Origin: Sinomonas notoginsengisoli | GTDB lineage: Bacteria > Actinomycetota > Actinomycetes > Actinomycetales > Micrococcaceae | Assembly (NCBI RefSeq): GCF_021554725.1 | Contig: NZ_JAIZDP010000003.1 | Coordinates: 186,001-250,000, forward strand | Length of the DNA: 64,000 nt | Direction of reading: 5' to 3' | Part shown: positions 33,322 through 41,768 of the stretch, piece after piece | How the letters are laid out: each line of letters begins with the position of its first letter | How positions within the stretch are numbered: the stretch's first letter is position 1 | The notes under the pieces: generated by a model | Databases searched by the model: none | The model's input: only the letters and a program-made list of their open reading frames with translations | What the model was told of the DNA's origin: nothing | Position numbers and translations under genes: made by a program

Positions 33322-34257
33322 ATGCCCGCGCAGAACCAGCCGTCCGTAGTCCCTCCGCACGGGCAGCACCATCCGTCGACGGCGGTCGGAGTCGCCTCCC
33401 TCCTGGGGGCGACGCTGTTCTGGGCGGGCAACTACGTGGTCGGCGCGGCCGCAGTCGCCACAATCGATCCGGTTAGCCTCGTGCTGCTGCGATGGCTGCT
33501 CGCGGCCGGCCCGCTCATCCTCATCGCACTCGTGACGGAGCGGCCCTCATGGCGCCCTGTGCTGCGTGCGTGGCCGTGGCTCCTCGGCCTCGGGGCCACC
33601 GGCATGCTCGCGTACACGCTCCTGCTGTACGGCTCGCTAGAGCACACGAGCCCGTTCAACGCCTCCCTCATCAACGCGTTCAACCCCGCGCTCATCGCCC
33701 TGGCGGCAGCCGCGTTCCTGCGGGAGCGGCTCACGCCCACGAGCGTCCTCGGCGTGCTGCTCGCGCTCGTCGGCGTGCTGGTGGTGCTCTCGAAAGGGGA
33801 CTTCTCAGCACTGATGGCCGGTGGGTTCGGCCCGGGCGAGCTGCTCATGGTCGCCGCGATCTTCGTGTGGACGGCGTACACGATCCTCGGTCGCCTGGCT
33901 CCACCGCTGCCGCCGGTGACCTCGACCGCCGCCCAGGCCGTGGTCGCCGTCGTGCTCCTCGCTCCGGTGAGCCTCGCGCTCGGCGGGCCGGCATGGCCCA
34001 CCCAACCCGGGCCGCTGTGGGCCCTCGTGTTCATCGCCGCGTGCCCCTCGGTGCTCTCGTACCTGCTGTGGAACCGGGCGCTCACCGTGATCCGGCCCGC
34101 CCGGGCCGGGGTCTTCCTCAACCTCATCACCGTGTTCACGGCTGTGCTGACGATGATCCTCGGGCAGCCGATCAGCGTCGCACAGATCGTGGGCGGGGTG
34201 ATCGTGCTCGGCGGCGTGGCGATCTCCAACGCGAACGCGTTCAGGCGCGCCCGATAA
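33322..34257 (+). CDS. EamA-family (DMT) transporter
   Basis: 311-aa membrane protein with ten hydrophobic segments in two EamA repeats (about 20-150 and 165-300). The first repeat shows LGATLFWAGNYVVGAAA, NAFNPALIALAAAAFLRERL and GVLLALVGVLVVLSKG; the second shows YTILGRLAPPL and GRVIFLNLITVF-like packing. Metabolite or drug exporter of the RhaT/YdcZ-like group; substrate unknown. It starts 22 bp after ilvD and may be co-transcribed. Confidence 0.88.
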   Translation: MPAQNQPSVVPPHGQHHPSTAVGVASLLGATLFWAGNYVVGAAAVATIDPVSLVLLRWLLAAGPLILIALVTERPSWRPVLRAWPWLLGLGATGMLAYTLLLYGSLEHTSPFNASLINAFNPALIALAAAAFLRERLTPTSVLGVLLALVGVLVVLSKGDFSALMAGGFGPGELLMVAAIFVWTAYTILGRLAPPLPPVTSTAAQAVVAVVLLAPVSLALGGPAWPTQPGPLWALVFIAACPSVLSYLLWNRALTVIRPARAGVFLNLITVFTAVLTMILGQPISVAQIVGGVIVLGGVAISNANAFRRAR

Positions 34258-34328
34258 TGGTCTGATGCCGAAGATCTCCTCCCCCCACCCTCGCAGAGCA
34301 CTAGACCAGTGCCCCGCTCGGGCGGTGA

Positions 34329-35408
34329 TCAGGCCTGGGCGGAGGCGAGTTCCTTCTCGCCATCCAGGTCCCCGGCAGCTTCTGCGTTACGGGCCGCCGC
34401 GGCCGAAGCCGTGCTGGCGGTTGCGGCGCTCGGCGTCGTTCCCGCGGCGGCCGTGGTGCCCGTGCCGCCCGACGCGCCCGTGCCCGTGATCTGGGGCAGG
34501 TGCGGCGCGCTGCCCTTTGCGGATATCGCCGAGAGGCCGGGAACGAGGGGGCGCACCGAGGCGCTTCCGGACTTGGCGGCGGTGCGTCCGGGCGTGGCCC
34601 TCGCCGCAGTTGAAGCGGACGACGGCGCTGCCTCGCCCTCCGCTGGGGGCGCCGCCACGGGCTGGGCGGCAGTGGCCGGCACCTTGCGGGGCTTGCGCTT
34701 CGGCGCGGTCTTCGGCTTGGCCGCCACCGCGCCCGTGGTGTGCGCGGCCGCTTCGCTTGGTGTCGCCCCATCCGCCTTGTGGGCGGGGCGGGCAGCCCCC
34801 TTGGTCTCCGCAGACGGGGTCCCGGCTGTCGGCCTTGGGTCAGTAGTGGACTCGTCCAGGATGGCCGGGAGGGTCCTGACCCCATCGGCCCCCTCGACAC
34901 CCGAGGCGACCCCGGGCCGCTGCGTCGCGGCCTCCTGAGCCGCGAGGACATCAGCGGAGTTCCGCGCGTACTGGACGAGCAGCACGGTCAGGTGCGTGAT
35001 CGCGAGCAGGACCACCGGCGGCATCGCGGCGACCAGCGCGGAGACGATCACGGGAACGTTGCCGTTCTCCGCCCTGACCGCGAGAATCGCGTGGATCGAG
35101 TTCGCAGCCGTCGAGACGATGGCACCGAAGAACAGCAGGACCCACGGGTAGAACTGTTCCCTCCCCTGGCGTCCCGCGAGGGCGACGATGGCCACGGTGG
35201 CGGCGACGATCATGCCGTCGACGATGAGCGGCCACATCCACCCGATGTTGGGGTTGATGCCTGCACGGACGGCGAGGTCGGTCAGTGCGGAGAAGCTGAG
35301 GACAAAGGCTCCCGAGCCGATGACGACGGTCGAGGCGATGCCTGTCGCAACAATCGGCTTTGAGATCGGCTTGTACGCCTGCGCGGGGTGCGGATTCTGG
35401 GGGTTCAC
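34329..35408 (-). CDS. DUF2637-domain membrane protein with long Ala/Pro/Thr-rich tail
   Basis: 359 aa. Residues about 20-160 hold four transmembrane segments matching DUF2637 (SFSALTDLAVRAGINPNIGWMWPLIVDGMIV, then AHLTVLLVQYARNS-like end). Residues 170-359 are a low-complexity, largely disordered Ala/Pro/Thr/Lys tail. DUF2637 proteins are frequent in actinobacterial integrative elements but also occur on chromosomes; nothing else here points to an element. Function unknown. Confidence 0.85.
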   Translation of the reverse strand: MNPQNPHPAQAYKPISKPIVATGIASTVVIGSGAFVLSFSALTDLAVRAGINPNIGWMWPLIVDGMIVAATVAIVALAGRQGREQFYPWVLLFFGAIVSTAANSIHAILAVRAENGNVPVIVSALVAAMPPVVLLAITHLTVLLVQYARNSADVLAAQEAATQRPGVASGVEGADGVRTLPAILDESTTDPRPTAGTPSAETKGAARPAHKADGATPSEAAAHTTGAVAAKPKTAPKRKPRKVPATAAQPVAAPPAEGEAAPSSASTAARATPGRTAAKSGSASVRPLVPGLSAISAKGSAPHLPQITGTGASGGTGTTAAAGTTPSAATASTASAAAARNAEAAGDLDGEKELASAQA

Positions 35409-35460
35409 CCTAGCTTTCTACCACGCCTCGGGGAACCCCCAGTGACACCTGATCCCGGCC

Positions 35461-36918
35461 TCAGAAGGGGTACGGTGCGATCTCCGGACGGACCGTGAGC
35501 CACTGGACCTCGGTGAACGCCTCCATGTTGGCGGTGGGGCCGCCAAATCGCGATCCGGTCCCCGAGACCCCCACTCCGCCGAACGGCGCGTTGGCCTCGT
35601 CGGAGACGGTCTGCTCGTTGATGTGCACCTTGCCGGAGTGGACGCGGTCTGCGATCTTCATGGCCGTGCCGACGTCGCCGAGGATGCCCACGGAGAGCCC
35701 GTACTCGTTCGCGTTGACGAGGTCCACGACCTCCTCGACACGTGAGAACTTCGTCACGGGCGCTACCGGGCCGAAGATCTCCTCGGCGAAAGCCGGATTC
35801 CCGAGGTCAAGGTCCGCGAGGACTGTGGGCCGGTAGAAGAGGCCCTCAAAGGTCCCTCCGGCCGCGAGCCGCCCGCCCTTGGCCACGGAGGCCTCGACGA
35901 TCCCGTGGATATGGTCCCGCTGATGCTGGTCGATGACCGGGCCGAGAGCCACTTGAGCCGTCGCGGGATCGCCGATCGGCAGGTGCTCCGCCTTGGCGGA
36001 TAGCTCCGCGACGTAGTCGTCATACACGGATTCGTGCACGAAGTGCCGCCCGGTGGCCATGCAGATCTGCCCCTGGTGCATGAACGAGCCGAATGCGCCG
36101 GCCGAAGCGGCCTTGGGGAGATCCGCACCGGGCAGCACGATGAGGGCGCTGTTCCCGCCGAGCTCGAGGTGCGCGCGCTTGAGCAGCCTCGCCGCGGATT
36201 CGCCCACCTTGCGGCCGGCCGCCGTGGAGCCCGTGAACGAGATCACCCGCACCTCGGGCGCGTCGACCACTGCCGCGCCGGTCGCGGCGCCGCCGGGCAC
36301 GAGCGAGAGCACACCCTCGGGCAGTCCTGCTTCCTCGAAGACGCGCATGAGCGTGACGCCTCCGCACACGGCGGTGCGGGGGTCCGGCTTGAGCAGCACC
36401 GCGTTGCCCAGCGCGAGGGCGGGCGCCACCGAGCGGATCGAGAGGATGAGCGGGAAGTTGAACGGCGCGATCACGCTCACGACGCCGGCTGGTCGCCTCC
36501 GCGCGAACGACCACCTCTCCTCGTCCGAGGTCAGGACCTCCCCGTGCGGGTGGGACGGGAGCGCGGCGGCCTCGTAGCACTCGTTCGCCGCGGTGTGGAT
36601 CTCGAGCTGCGCCTTGGCGGGGATGCCGCCAGCCTCGCGCACAATCCAGTCCTGAATCTCGTCGGCGTGCTCCTCCCACAGCTGGCCCGCTCGGCGCAGG
36701 ACAGCGGCTCGTTCCTCGGGCTTCCTGGCTGCCCACTCGGGCTGGGCTTTCGCGGCGAGCTGCGCAGCGCGGTACACGTCGTCGCGCGAGGCGGCCCCGA
36801 GGGAACCGAGCGTTGCCCCCGTAGCCGGCTCTACGACGTCGTACTCGCCCCCAGCCGCCTTGGTCCAGCCGCCGATGTTGACCTTGCCGCCCCACAGGGC
36901 GGCGTCGAGAAGTGCCAT
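35461..36918 (-). CDS. Aromatic aldehyde dehydrogenase (benzaldehyde/vanillin type)
   Basis: 485-aa ALDH resembling benzaldehyde and vanillin dehydrogenases: short N-terminus, VIAPFNFPLILSIRS (149-163), Glu252 in LELGGNS and nucleophile Cys286 in HQGQICMATGRH. It lies at the 3' end of the pca operon, 47 bp after pcaR on the same strand. It probably oxidises vanillin-, 4-hydroxybenzaldehyde- or benzaldehyde-like compounds to acids that feed the beta-ketoadipate route. The exact substrate is not readable from sequence. Confidence 0.87.
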   Translation of the reverse strand: MALLDAALWGGKVNIGGWTKAAGGEYDVVEPATGATLGSLGAASRDDVYRAAQLAAKAQPEWAARKPEERAAVLRRAGQLWEEHADEIQDWIVREAGGIPAKAQLEIHTAANECYEAAALPSHPHGEVLTSDEERWSFARRRPAGVVSVIAPFNFPLILSIRSVAPALALGNAVLLKPDPRTAVCGGVTLMRVFEEAGLPEGVLSLVPGGAATGAAVVDAPEVRVISFTGSTAAGRKVGESAARLLKRAHLELGGNSALIVLPGADLPKAASAGAFGSFMHQGQICMATGRHFVHESVYDDYVAELSAKAEHLPIGDPATAQVALGPVIDQHQRDHIHGIVEASVAKGGRLAAGGTFEGLFYRPTVLADLDLGNPAFAEEIFGPVAPVTKFSRVEEVVDLVNANEYGLSVGILGDVGTAMKIADRVHSGKVHINEQTVSDEANAPFGGVGVSGTGSRFGGPTANMEAFTEVQWLTVRPEIAPYPF

Positions 36919-36965
36919 TGCGTTTCCTCCCTCTCACTCTTCCCGGTCAGTCCGGGCCCAGGTCT

Positions 36966-37769
36966 TCAGGTGGCGCCCACCGCGCGGGCGGCCTCCGCGA
37001 TCGAGGCGGCCGCGGCCTGCAGCTCGGGGACGAGCCGGCGCACCTCGGAGTCGCGATCGGCCCGGTGCTCGCCGAGGCGTGCGGACAGCGCCATGTTGAT
37101 GGCCGCCACGGTCCGGCCGTCGGCGCCGAGCACCGGGACGGCCACCGACTGCAGGCCCACCTCGAGCTCCTGGTCGACCACCGCGTACCCGCGGGCGCGG
37201 ATCCGGGCCAGCTCGTCCTCGATCGCGAGCCGGGTGACTAGGGTGCGGGGCGTGAGCGGCTCGAGCGGGGCCTCGGAGAAGTAGTCGTCCAGCTGGGCGC
37301 GGGTGAGGCCGGAGAGCAGGACGCGGCCCATCGACGTCGCGTGCGCGGGGAAGCGGGTGCCGGGCGAGATGCCGATGGAGATGATGCGGCGAGTATGGAT
37401 GCGCGCGAGGTACACGATGTCCGTGCCGTCCAGGATCGCCAGCGACGTGGACTCGCCGTTGCGGTGAGAGAGCTCCTCGAGGATCGGCTGGGCGAGCTCC
37501 GGCAGCTGCTGCCCCGAAAGGTACGCGTAGCCGAGCTGGAGCACGAGCGGGGCCAGGGCGAACACGCGCCCGTCCGTGCGTACGTACCCCAGCTCGACCA
37601 GGGTGTGGAGGAACCGCCGGGCCGTTGCGCGGGTGAGCCCTGTGCGCGCGGCAACCTCGGAGAGCGTCATCTCCTGGTGCTCGGCGTCGAATGCGCGGAT
37701 CACGGCGAGGCCGCGCGCGAGCGACTGCACGAACTGGTCGCCGGGGGCCTGCGTCACGGCCTCGGCCAT
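36966..37769 (-). CDS. pcaR: IclR-family regulator of the beta-ketoadipate operon (PcaR-type)
   Basis: 267-aa IclR protein: winged HTH at about 18-75 (VAARTGLTRATARRFLHTLVELGYV) and effector domain after it. The sequence VQSLARGLAVIRAFDAEHQEMTLSEVA is typical of the PcaR/PobR/CatR subgroup that senses beta-ketoadipate-pathway intermediates. It is encoded within the operon, 19 bp after the CoA-transferase beta gene. Its probable operator is the palindrome at 41681-41697. Confidence 0.88.
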   Translation of the reverse strand: MAEAVTQAPGDQFVQSLARGLAVIRAFDAEHQEMTLSEVAARTGLTRATARRFLHTLVELGYVRTDGRVFALAPLVLQLGYAYLSGQQLPELAQPILEELSHRNGESTSLAILDGTDIVYLARIHTRRIISIGISPGTRFPAHATSMGRVLLSGLTRAQLDDYFSEAPLEPLTPRTLVTRLAIEDELARIRARGYAVVDQELEVGLQSVAVPVLGADGRTVAAINMALSARLGEHRADRDSEVRRLVPELQAAAASIAEAARAVGAT

Positions 37770-37788
37770 GGTTCCTCCTTAGGGTGCG

Positions 37789-38472
37789 TCAGCCAGCGTC
37801 CTGGAGCAGCGGTACCTCGACGAGGTCCTGCAGGTCCTCGAACGCGATGCCGAACGTCTCGCGGACCCGGACGCCCTCGGGGGTGATGAGGAAGACCGCC
37901 TTTTCCGTGTACACACGGGTCACGCAGCCCACGCCAGTCACAGGGTAGGACAGCTCGGGGACGAGCTTGGACGTGCCGTCCTTGGCCTGCAGGTTCATCA
38001 TGACGTAGACGTCCTTGGCGCCGGTGGCGAGGTCCATCGCGCCGCCCACGGCGGGGATGGCGTCCGGCGCGCCCGTGTGCCAGTTGGCGAGGTCGCCTGT
38101 GGCGGAGACCTGGAATGCGCCGAGCACGCACACGTCGAGATGGCCGCCGCGCATGATCGCGAAGGAGTCCGCGTGGTGGAAGTAGCTCGCGCCCGGGAGC
38201 TCGGTGACCGGGATCTTGCCCGCGTTGATGAGATCCGGGTCGATCTCCTCGCCCACCGCGACGGGGCCCATGCCGAGCATGCCGTTCTCGGTGTGGAGCG
38301 TGATGTCCTGCTCCGCGGTGAGGTAGTTGGACACGTTGGTCGGCTGCCCGATGCCGAGGTTCACGAATGATCCGGGGGCAATGTCCCTCGCGACAAGCTT
38401 GGCCATGTCGTCACGGTTCAGGGTCGTCCCGCTCGTCTGGGGCACCGCGTTCGACGTCGTCTGCTCACTCAT
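37789..38472 (-). CDS. pcaJ: 3-oxoadipate CoA-transferase, beta subunit
   Basis: 227-aa class I CoA-transferase beta subunit. The catalytic Glu is in HTENGMLGMGP; GSFVNLGIGQPTNVSNYL at the N-terminus and the later GVRVRETFGIAFEDL are typical. With the alpha subunit four bases upstream it transfers CoA from succinyl-CoA to 3-oxoadipate. The pca context favours PcaJ over the acetoacetate-type ScoB. Confidence 0.9.
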   Translation of the reverse strand: MSEQTTSNAVPQTSGTTLNRDDMAKLVARDIAPGSFVNLGIGQPTNVSNYLTAEQDITLHTENGMLGMGPVAVGEEIDPDLINAGKIPVTELPGASYFHHADSFAIMRGGHLDVCVLGAFQVSATGDLANWHTGAPDAIPAVGGAMDLATGAKDVYVMMNLQAKDGTSKLVPELSYPVTGVGCVTRVYTEKAVFLITPEGVRVRETFGIAFEDLQDLVEVPLLQDAG

Positions 38473-38476
38473 GCTC

Positions 38477-39136
38477 TCAGCCCACCTTCACGATCGTGTT
38501 GACGTAGATTCCCGGCGTGACAACATTCTCGGGATCGAGGCCGCCGATCGGCACCACCTCCGCGACCTGGGCGATGGTCTGCTTCGCCGCAGCGGCCATG
38601 ATCGGGCCGAAGTTGCGGGCGGTCTTGCGGTAAACGAGGTTGCCCTTGCCGTCCGCCTTGAGCGCCTTGATGAGGGCCACGTCTGCGTGGATCGGGGTCT
38701 CGAAGACCTGCCACGTGCCGTCGAGGAAGCGCGTCTCCTTGCCCTCGGCGAGCATCGTGCCGTAGCCGGTCGGCGTGAAGAATCCGCCGATCCCGGCGCC
38801 CGCCGCGCGGATGCGCTCGGCGAGGTTACCCTGCGGGACGAGCTCGAGCTCGATCTCCCCGGCACGGTACTTCGCGTCGAAGTGCCACGAATCGCTCTGC
38901 CGGGGGAACGAGCAGATCATCTTCTTCACGCGGCCCTCCTTGATGAGGAGTGCGAGGCCCTCATCCGCCTGGCCGGCATTGTTGTTGACGACCGTGAGCT
39001 CCTTCGCCCCGCACTCGAGCAGCGCGTCGATGAGCTCGAACGGCTGGCCGGCGTTTCCGAAGCCGCCGATCATGACTGTCGAGCCGTCCTCGATGCCCGC
39101 CACAGCCTCCGTGACGGTGTCCTTGAATTCCAGCAT
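38477..39136 (-). CDS. pcaI: 3-oxoadipate CoA-transferase, alpha subunit
   Basis: 219-aa class I CoA-transferase alpha subunit with the glycine-rich GSTVMIGGFGNAGQP loop near residue 20 and GGFFTPTGYGTMLAEGKE in the middle. It precedes pcaJ with a 4-nt gap and follows pcaF by 35 bp, so it is part of the same transcript. The pair forms the heterotetramer-type transferase of the beta-ketoadipate pathway. Confidence 0.9.
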   Translation of the reverse strand: MLEFKDTVTEAVAGIEDGSTVMIGGFGNAGQPFELIDALLECGAKELTVVNNNAGQADEGLALLIKEGRVKKMICSFPRQSDSWHFDAKYRAGEIELELVPQGNLAERIRAAGAGIGGFFTPTGYGTMLAEGKETRFLDGTWQVFETPIHADVALIKALKADGKGNLVYRKTARNFGPIMAAAAKQTIAQVAEVVPIGGLDPENVVTPGIYVNTIVKVG

Positions 39137-39171
39137 CCGTTGAATCCTGTCCTTTGTTCCGCGCTAAGCGC

Positions 39172-40422
39172 TTACTTCGTAACCGTCACGTTTTCGAGCA
39201 CCACCGCGAGGCCCTGGCCCACGCCGATGCAGATCGCCGCGACGCCCCACCGCTCGCCGCTGCGCTGCAGGGAGCGGGCGAGCGTGCCCAGGATGCGGCC
39301 GCCCGACGCGCCGAGCGGGTGGCCCATCGCGATCGCGCCACCGTGCTGGTTGACGATCTCGGGATCGATCTTCCACGCGTCCACGCATGCGAGGGACTGC
39401 GCGGCGAACGCCTCATTGAGCTCGACGGCGCCCACCTGGTCCCAGCCGATCCCGGCCTTGGTGAGGGCCCGGTTCGCGGCCTCGACGGGCGCGAACCCGA
39501 AGAACTGCGGCTCGTTCGCCGCGGCGCCGCGGCCGGCGATGCGGGCGATCGGCTCGAGGCCGGTCTTCCCTGCGGCGGCTTCGGATCCGAGCAGGACTGC
39601 GGAGGCGCCATCGGAGAGCGGGGAGGCATTGCCCGCGGTGACCGTGCCGCCCGCGGTCGAGCCCGAGCGGTCGCCGTTGTCCTTGCGGAACACGGTCTTG
39701 AGCCCGGCGAGCTTCTCTGCCGAGGAGCCGGGGCGGATGCCCTCGTCGCGCGTGAGGTCGGTGCCGGGGACCGGGACGACGAGGTCGTCGTAGAACCCCT
39801 CGTTCCACGCGGCCTCAGAGAGGTTGTGCGAGCGGGCCGCAAACTCGTCCTGACGGTCGCGGCCGATCGAGAAGCGCTCGCGCAGCTGCTCGGTGGCCTC
39901 GCCGAGGGACACGGTCCACTCGGCGGGCATGTTCTTGTTCACGAGGCGCCAGCCGAGGGTCGTGGAGGCGAGGGTCATGTCGCCGGCAGGGTACGGCTTC
40001 TCGGTCTTGGGCAGGACCCAGGGCGCGCGGGACATGGACTCGACGCCGCCTACGAGCATCGCGTCGGCGTCGCCCACCTCGATCTGGCGGGAGGCGATGA
40101 TCGCGGCGTCGAGCGATGACCCGCACAGTCGGTTCACCGTGGTGGCCGGGATCGAGACGGGCAGGCCTGCGAGGAGCGTTGCCATGCGGGCCACATTGCG
40201 ATTCTCCTCGCCTGCGCCGTTGGCGTTGCCGAAGATGACCTCGTCGATCGCGCCGGGCTCGCTGCCGTTCCCCTCGAGCGCCTCGGGGGTCAGGCCGGGA
40301 GCGCGGTCCACGATGGTGCGGACCACGTGCGCGGCGAGGTCGTCGGGGCGGACCCCGGCGAGCCCGCTGCCGAACTTGCCGAACGGGGTGCGGATCGCGT
40401 CATAGAGGAATGCTTCAGTCAT
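39172..40422 (-). CDS. pcaF: 3-oxoadipyl-CoA thiolase
   Basis: 416-aa thiolase. The active-site Cys is in NRLCGSSLDAAI (about residue 90), NELNEAFA-type VELNEAFAAQSL and the His in GHPLGASGGR follow, and the second Cys lies in AAICIGVGQG near the C-terminus. The start TEAFLYDAIRTPFGKFGSGLAGVRPDDLAA is characteristic of PcaF/PaaJ. It cleaves 3-oxoadipyl-CoA to succinyl-CoA and acetyl-CoA. The ATG at 40422 is preceded by CAAGGACAACC and overlaps a TGA in the frame upstream (TGATG). Confidence 0.92.
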   Translation of the reverse strand: MTEAFLYDAIRTPFGKFGSGLAGVRPDDLAAHVVRTIVDRAPGLTPEALEGNGSEPGAIDEVIFGNANGAGEENRNVARMATLLAGLPVSIPATTVNRLCGSSLDAAIIASRQIEVGDADAMLVGGVESMSRAPWVLPKTEKPYPAGDMTLASTTLGWRLVNKNMPAEWTVSLGEATEQLRERFSIGRDRQDEFAARSHNLSEAAWNEGFYDDLVVPVPGTDLTRDEGIRPGSSAEKLAGLKTVFRKDNGDRSGSTAGGTVTAGNASPLSDGASAVLLGSEAAAGKTGLEPIARIAGRGAAANEPQFFGFAPVEAANRALTKAGIGWDQVGAVELNEAFAAQSLACVDAWKIDPEIVNQHGGAIAMGHPLGASGGRILGTLARSLQRSGERWGVAAICIGVGQGLAVVLENVTVTK

Positions 40423-40561
40423 CAGTGGTTGTCCTTGTCGATCTGGTCGAGGGTTTGATCTCGTCGCGCTGGGTCGCGTCCGGCTGGACGGTGCCCGCAC
40501 GCTCGTCGGAGACCCAGGTGTCGCCGGCCTGCCGGAAATGGCCGCCCGCCGGCACAGTCAC
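40417..40561 (-). pseudogene. Small frameshifted ORF between pcaD and pcaF
   Basis: A GTG at 40561 overlaps the pcaD stop (GTGA) and opens a 48-codon frame ending inside pcaF. For about 35 codons (to QRDEI) third bases are almost all G/C. Then the bias collapses in this frame and moves to another frame that reads TLDQIDKDNH-stop, with its TGA overlapping the pcaF ATG. The change falls at ATCAAACCC and needs a one-base deletion or two-base insertion. This suggests a ~46-aa small gene, formerly coupled to both neighbours, that carries a frameshift or a sequencing error. No family recognised. Confidence 0.4.
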
Positions 40562-41415
40562 TTAGTGGCCTCCTGCGTTTCGCCGGCAGCTTCGGCTCCG
40601 CTCTCTTGCCGCGCCCCGAGGAAGTGCTTGCGCAGCAGGTCGGCAATCGCGGCCGGATTCTCCGTGGGCGCGATGTGCGCGACGCCCGGGACCTCCACGG
40701 CCGTGCCGTTCTGCGCGTGCACGGCCATCCACTCGGCGTCGGAGAACGGGCTCACCGTGTCGAACTCGCCCGCGACCGCAAGGAACGGCAGGGCGATCTC
40801 ACTGAAGCGGTCACGGACGTCATAGCCGGCGAGCGCGCGGCACACCGCGGCGTAGCCGAAGCGGTCGGCATCGCGGAGGGCGTGGAGCAGGCGCGAGGCC
40901 TCGTGCGGGTGGGCGGCGAGGAAGCCCGGTCCGTACCAGGCCTCAGCCGAGGCCTGGATGCGGATCGCGGTGCCCTGGGCCGCCACGGCGTCCGCGCGAT
41001 CGTTCCACGACTCCGGGGTTGCGAACTTCGGCGAGGAGCACAGCATCGACAGGCTCAGGAGGCGTTCCGGATGGGCGAGGACGAGTTCGGCTCCGACCGC
41101 CCCGCCCACGGAATCGCCCGCATAGTGGAAGCGGACGGCCGGCTCGATCGAGTCGATGAGGCCCAGCACGGCCTCAGCGAGCTCCGCCATGGTGAAAGCC
41201 CCGGGGGCGGCGGCGTCGGCCGGATCGACCGCCGGGGAGATGCCGTGGCCGGGGAGGTCCCAGGCGAGGACGTCGTAGTCGTCGCCGATGAGCCGCGCGG
41301 TGTCGTCCCACATGACCCTCGAGGTCCCGAGCGACGGCCCGAGAACTACGAGTTCCCTCTCCCCGAGATGCTCCCGCGGGCTCAGCTGCGCAGCATTGAT
41401 CTTCGGCACACCCAC
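40558..41415 (-). CDS. pcaD: 3-oxoadipate enol-lactonase
   Basis: 285-aa alpha/beta-hydrolase. Nucleophile Ser in YAGDSVGGAVGAEL, Asp in VAGEFDTVSP and His in VPGVAHIAPTENP complete the triad. It hydrolyses 3-oxoadipate enol-lactone to 3-oxoadipate. The GTG at 41415 is preferred (GGAAAGGACGG upstream); the ATG at 41439 has poor spacing. In many actinobacteria PcaD is fused to PcaC (PcaL); here there is no carboxymuconolactone decarboxylase domain. Confidence 0.9.
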   Translation of the reverse strand: MGVPKINAAQLSPREHLGERELVVLGPSLGTSRVMWDDTARLIGDDYDVLAWDLPGHGISPAVDPADAAAPGAFTMAELAEAVLGLIDSIEPAVRFHYAGDSVGGAVGAELVLAHPERLLSLSMLCSSPKFATPESWNDRADAVAAQGTAIRIQASAEAWYGPGFLAAHPHEASRLLHALRDADRFGYAAVCRALAGYDVRDRFSEIALPFLAVAGEFDTVSPFSDAEWMAVHAQNGTAVEVPGVAHIAPTENPAAIADLLRKHFLGARQESGAEAAGETQEATK

Positions 41416-41463
41416 GTGCTCCGTCCTTTCCTCGTTCATCCTCGTTTTTCCTCGTCATGGCAG

Positions 41464-41604
41464 TCAGGCGTCGTAGCGGGCAAGGATGCGTTCCACGATC
41501 CCCGCGGCGTCGCCCTGAAAGGTGGCTGGGTTGAGCAGGTCGTCCAGTTCCGCGTCGGTCACCTGGTCCTCGCGCACGACGCCGCGAAGCGCCTCGCACG
41601 GCAC
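41464..41604 (-). pseudogene. C-terminal remnant of pcaB (3-carboxy-cis,cis-muconate cycloisomerase)
   Basis: 46 codons ending ELDDLLNPATFQGDAAGIVERILARYDA-like sequence typical of the C-terminus of PcaB in the fumarase/adenylosuccinate-lyase superfamily. The rest of the ~450-aa protein is absent. Upstream lie an AGGAGGG ribosome-binding site and the operator palindrome at 41681-41697, the arrangement expected in front of the first gene of a pca operon. The simplest reading is a deletion from the start of pcaH through pcaG into the end of pcaB. A GTG at 41604 with AAGAGG could still allow translation of a 46-aa stub, perhaps keeping pcaD translation coupled. Confidence 0.65.
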
Positions 41605-41680
41605 GCGCGCCTCTTGAGACCCTCCTGCCAAGTAGTCGTCCTTCCCTTCGAGACTAGCGGGTGTTCGTATCCTGCACAAC

Positions 41681-41697
41681 TGTTCGCAATGCGAACA
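41681..41697. promoter_or_regulatory. Probable PcaR operator
   Basis: TGTTCGC-AAT-GCGAACA: a perfect 7-bp-arm inverted repeat, about 75 bases upstream of the pcaB stub start and about 90 before the divergent transporter. IclR-family pca regulators bind GTTCG/CGAAC-type palindromes, and a PcaR-type gene is in this operon. Confidence 0.65.
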
Positions 41698-41768
41698 AGT
41701 GAGGAGGGGGATGGTCGGACGGAGTCACTCGGCGTTTCCTACCGCAGAGGCGCGGGTATTGGCCGCGA

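Noticed and set aside
34329-35408. DUF2637 protein taken as evidence of an integrative element
   Set aside because: No integrase, FtsK/TraB, replication gene or flanking repeat was found around it.
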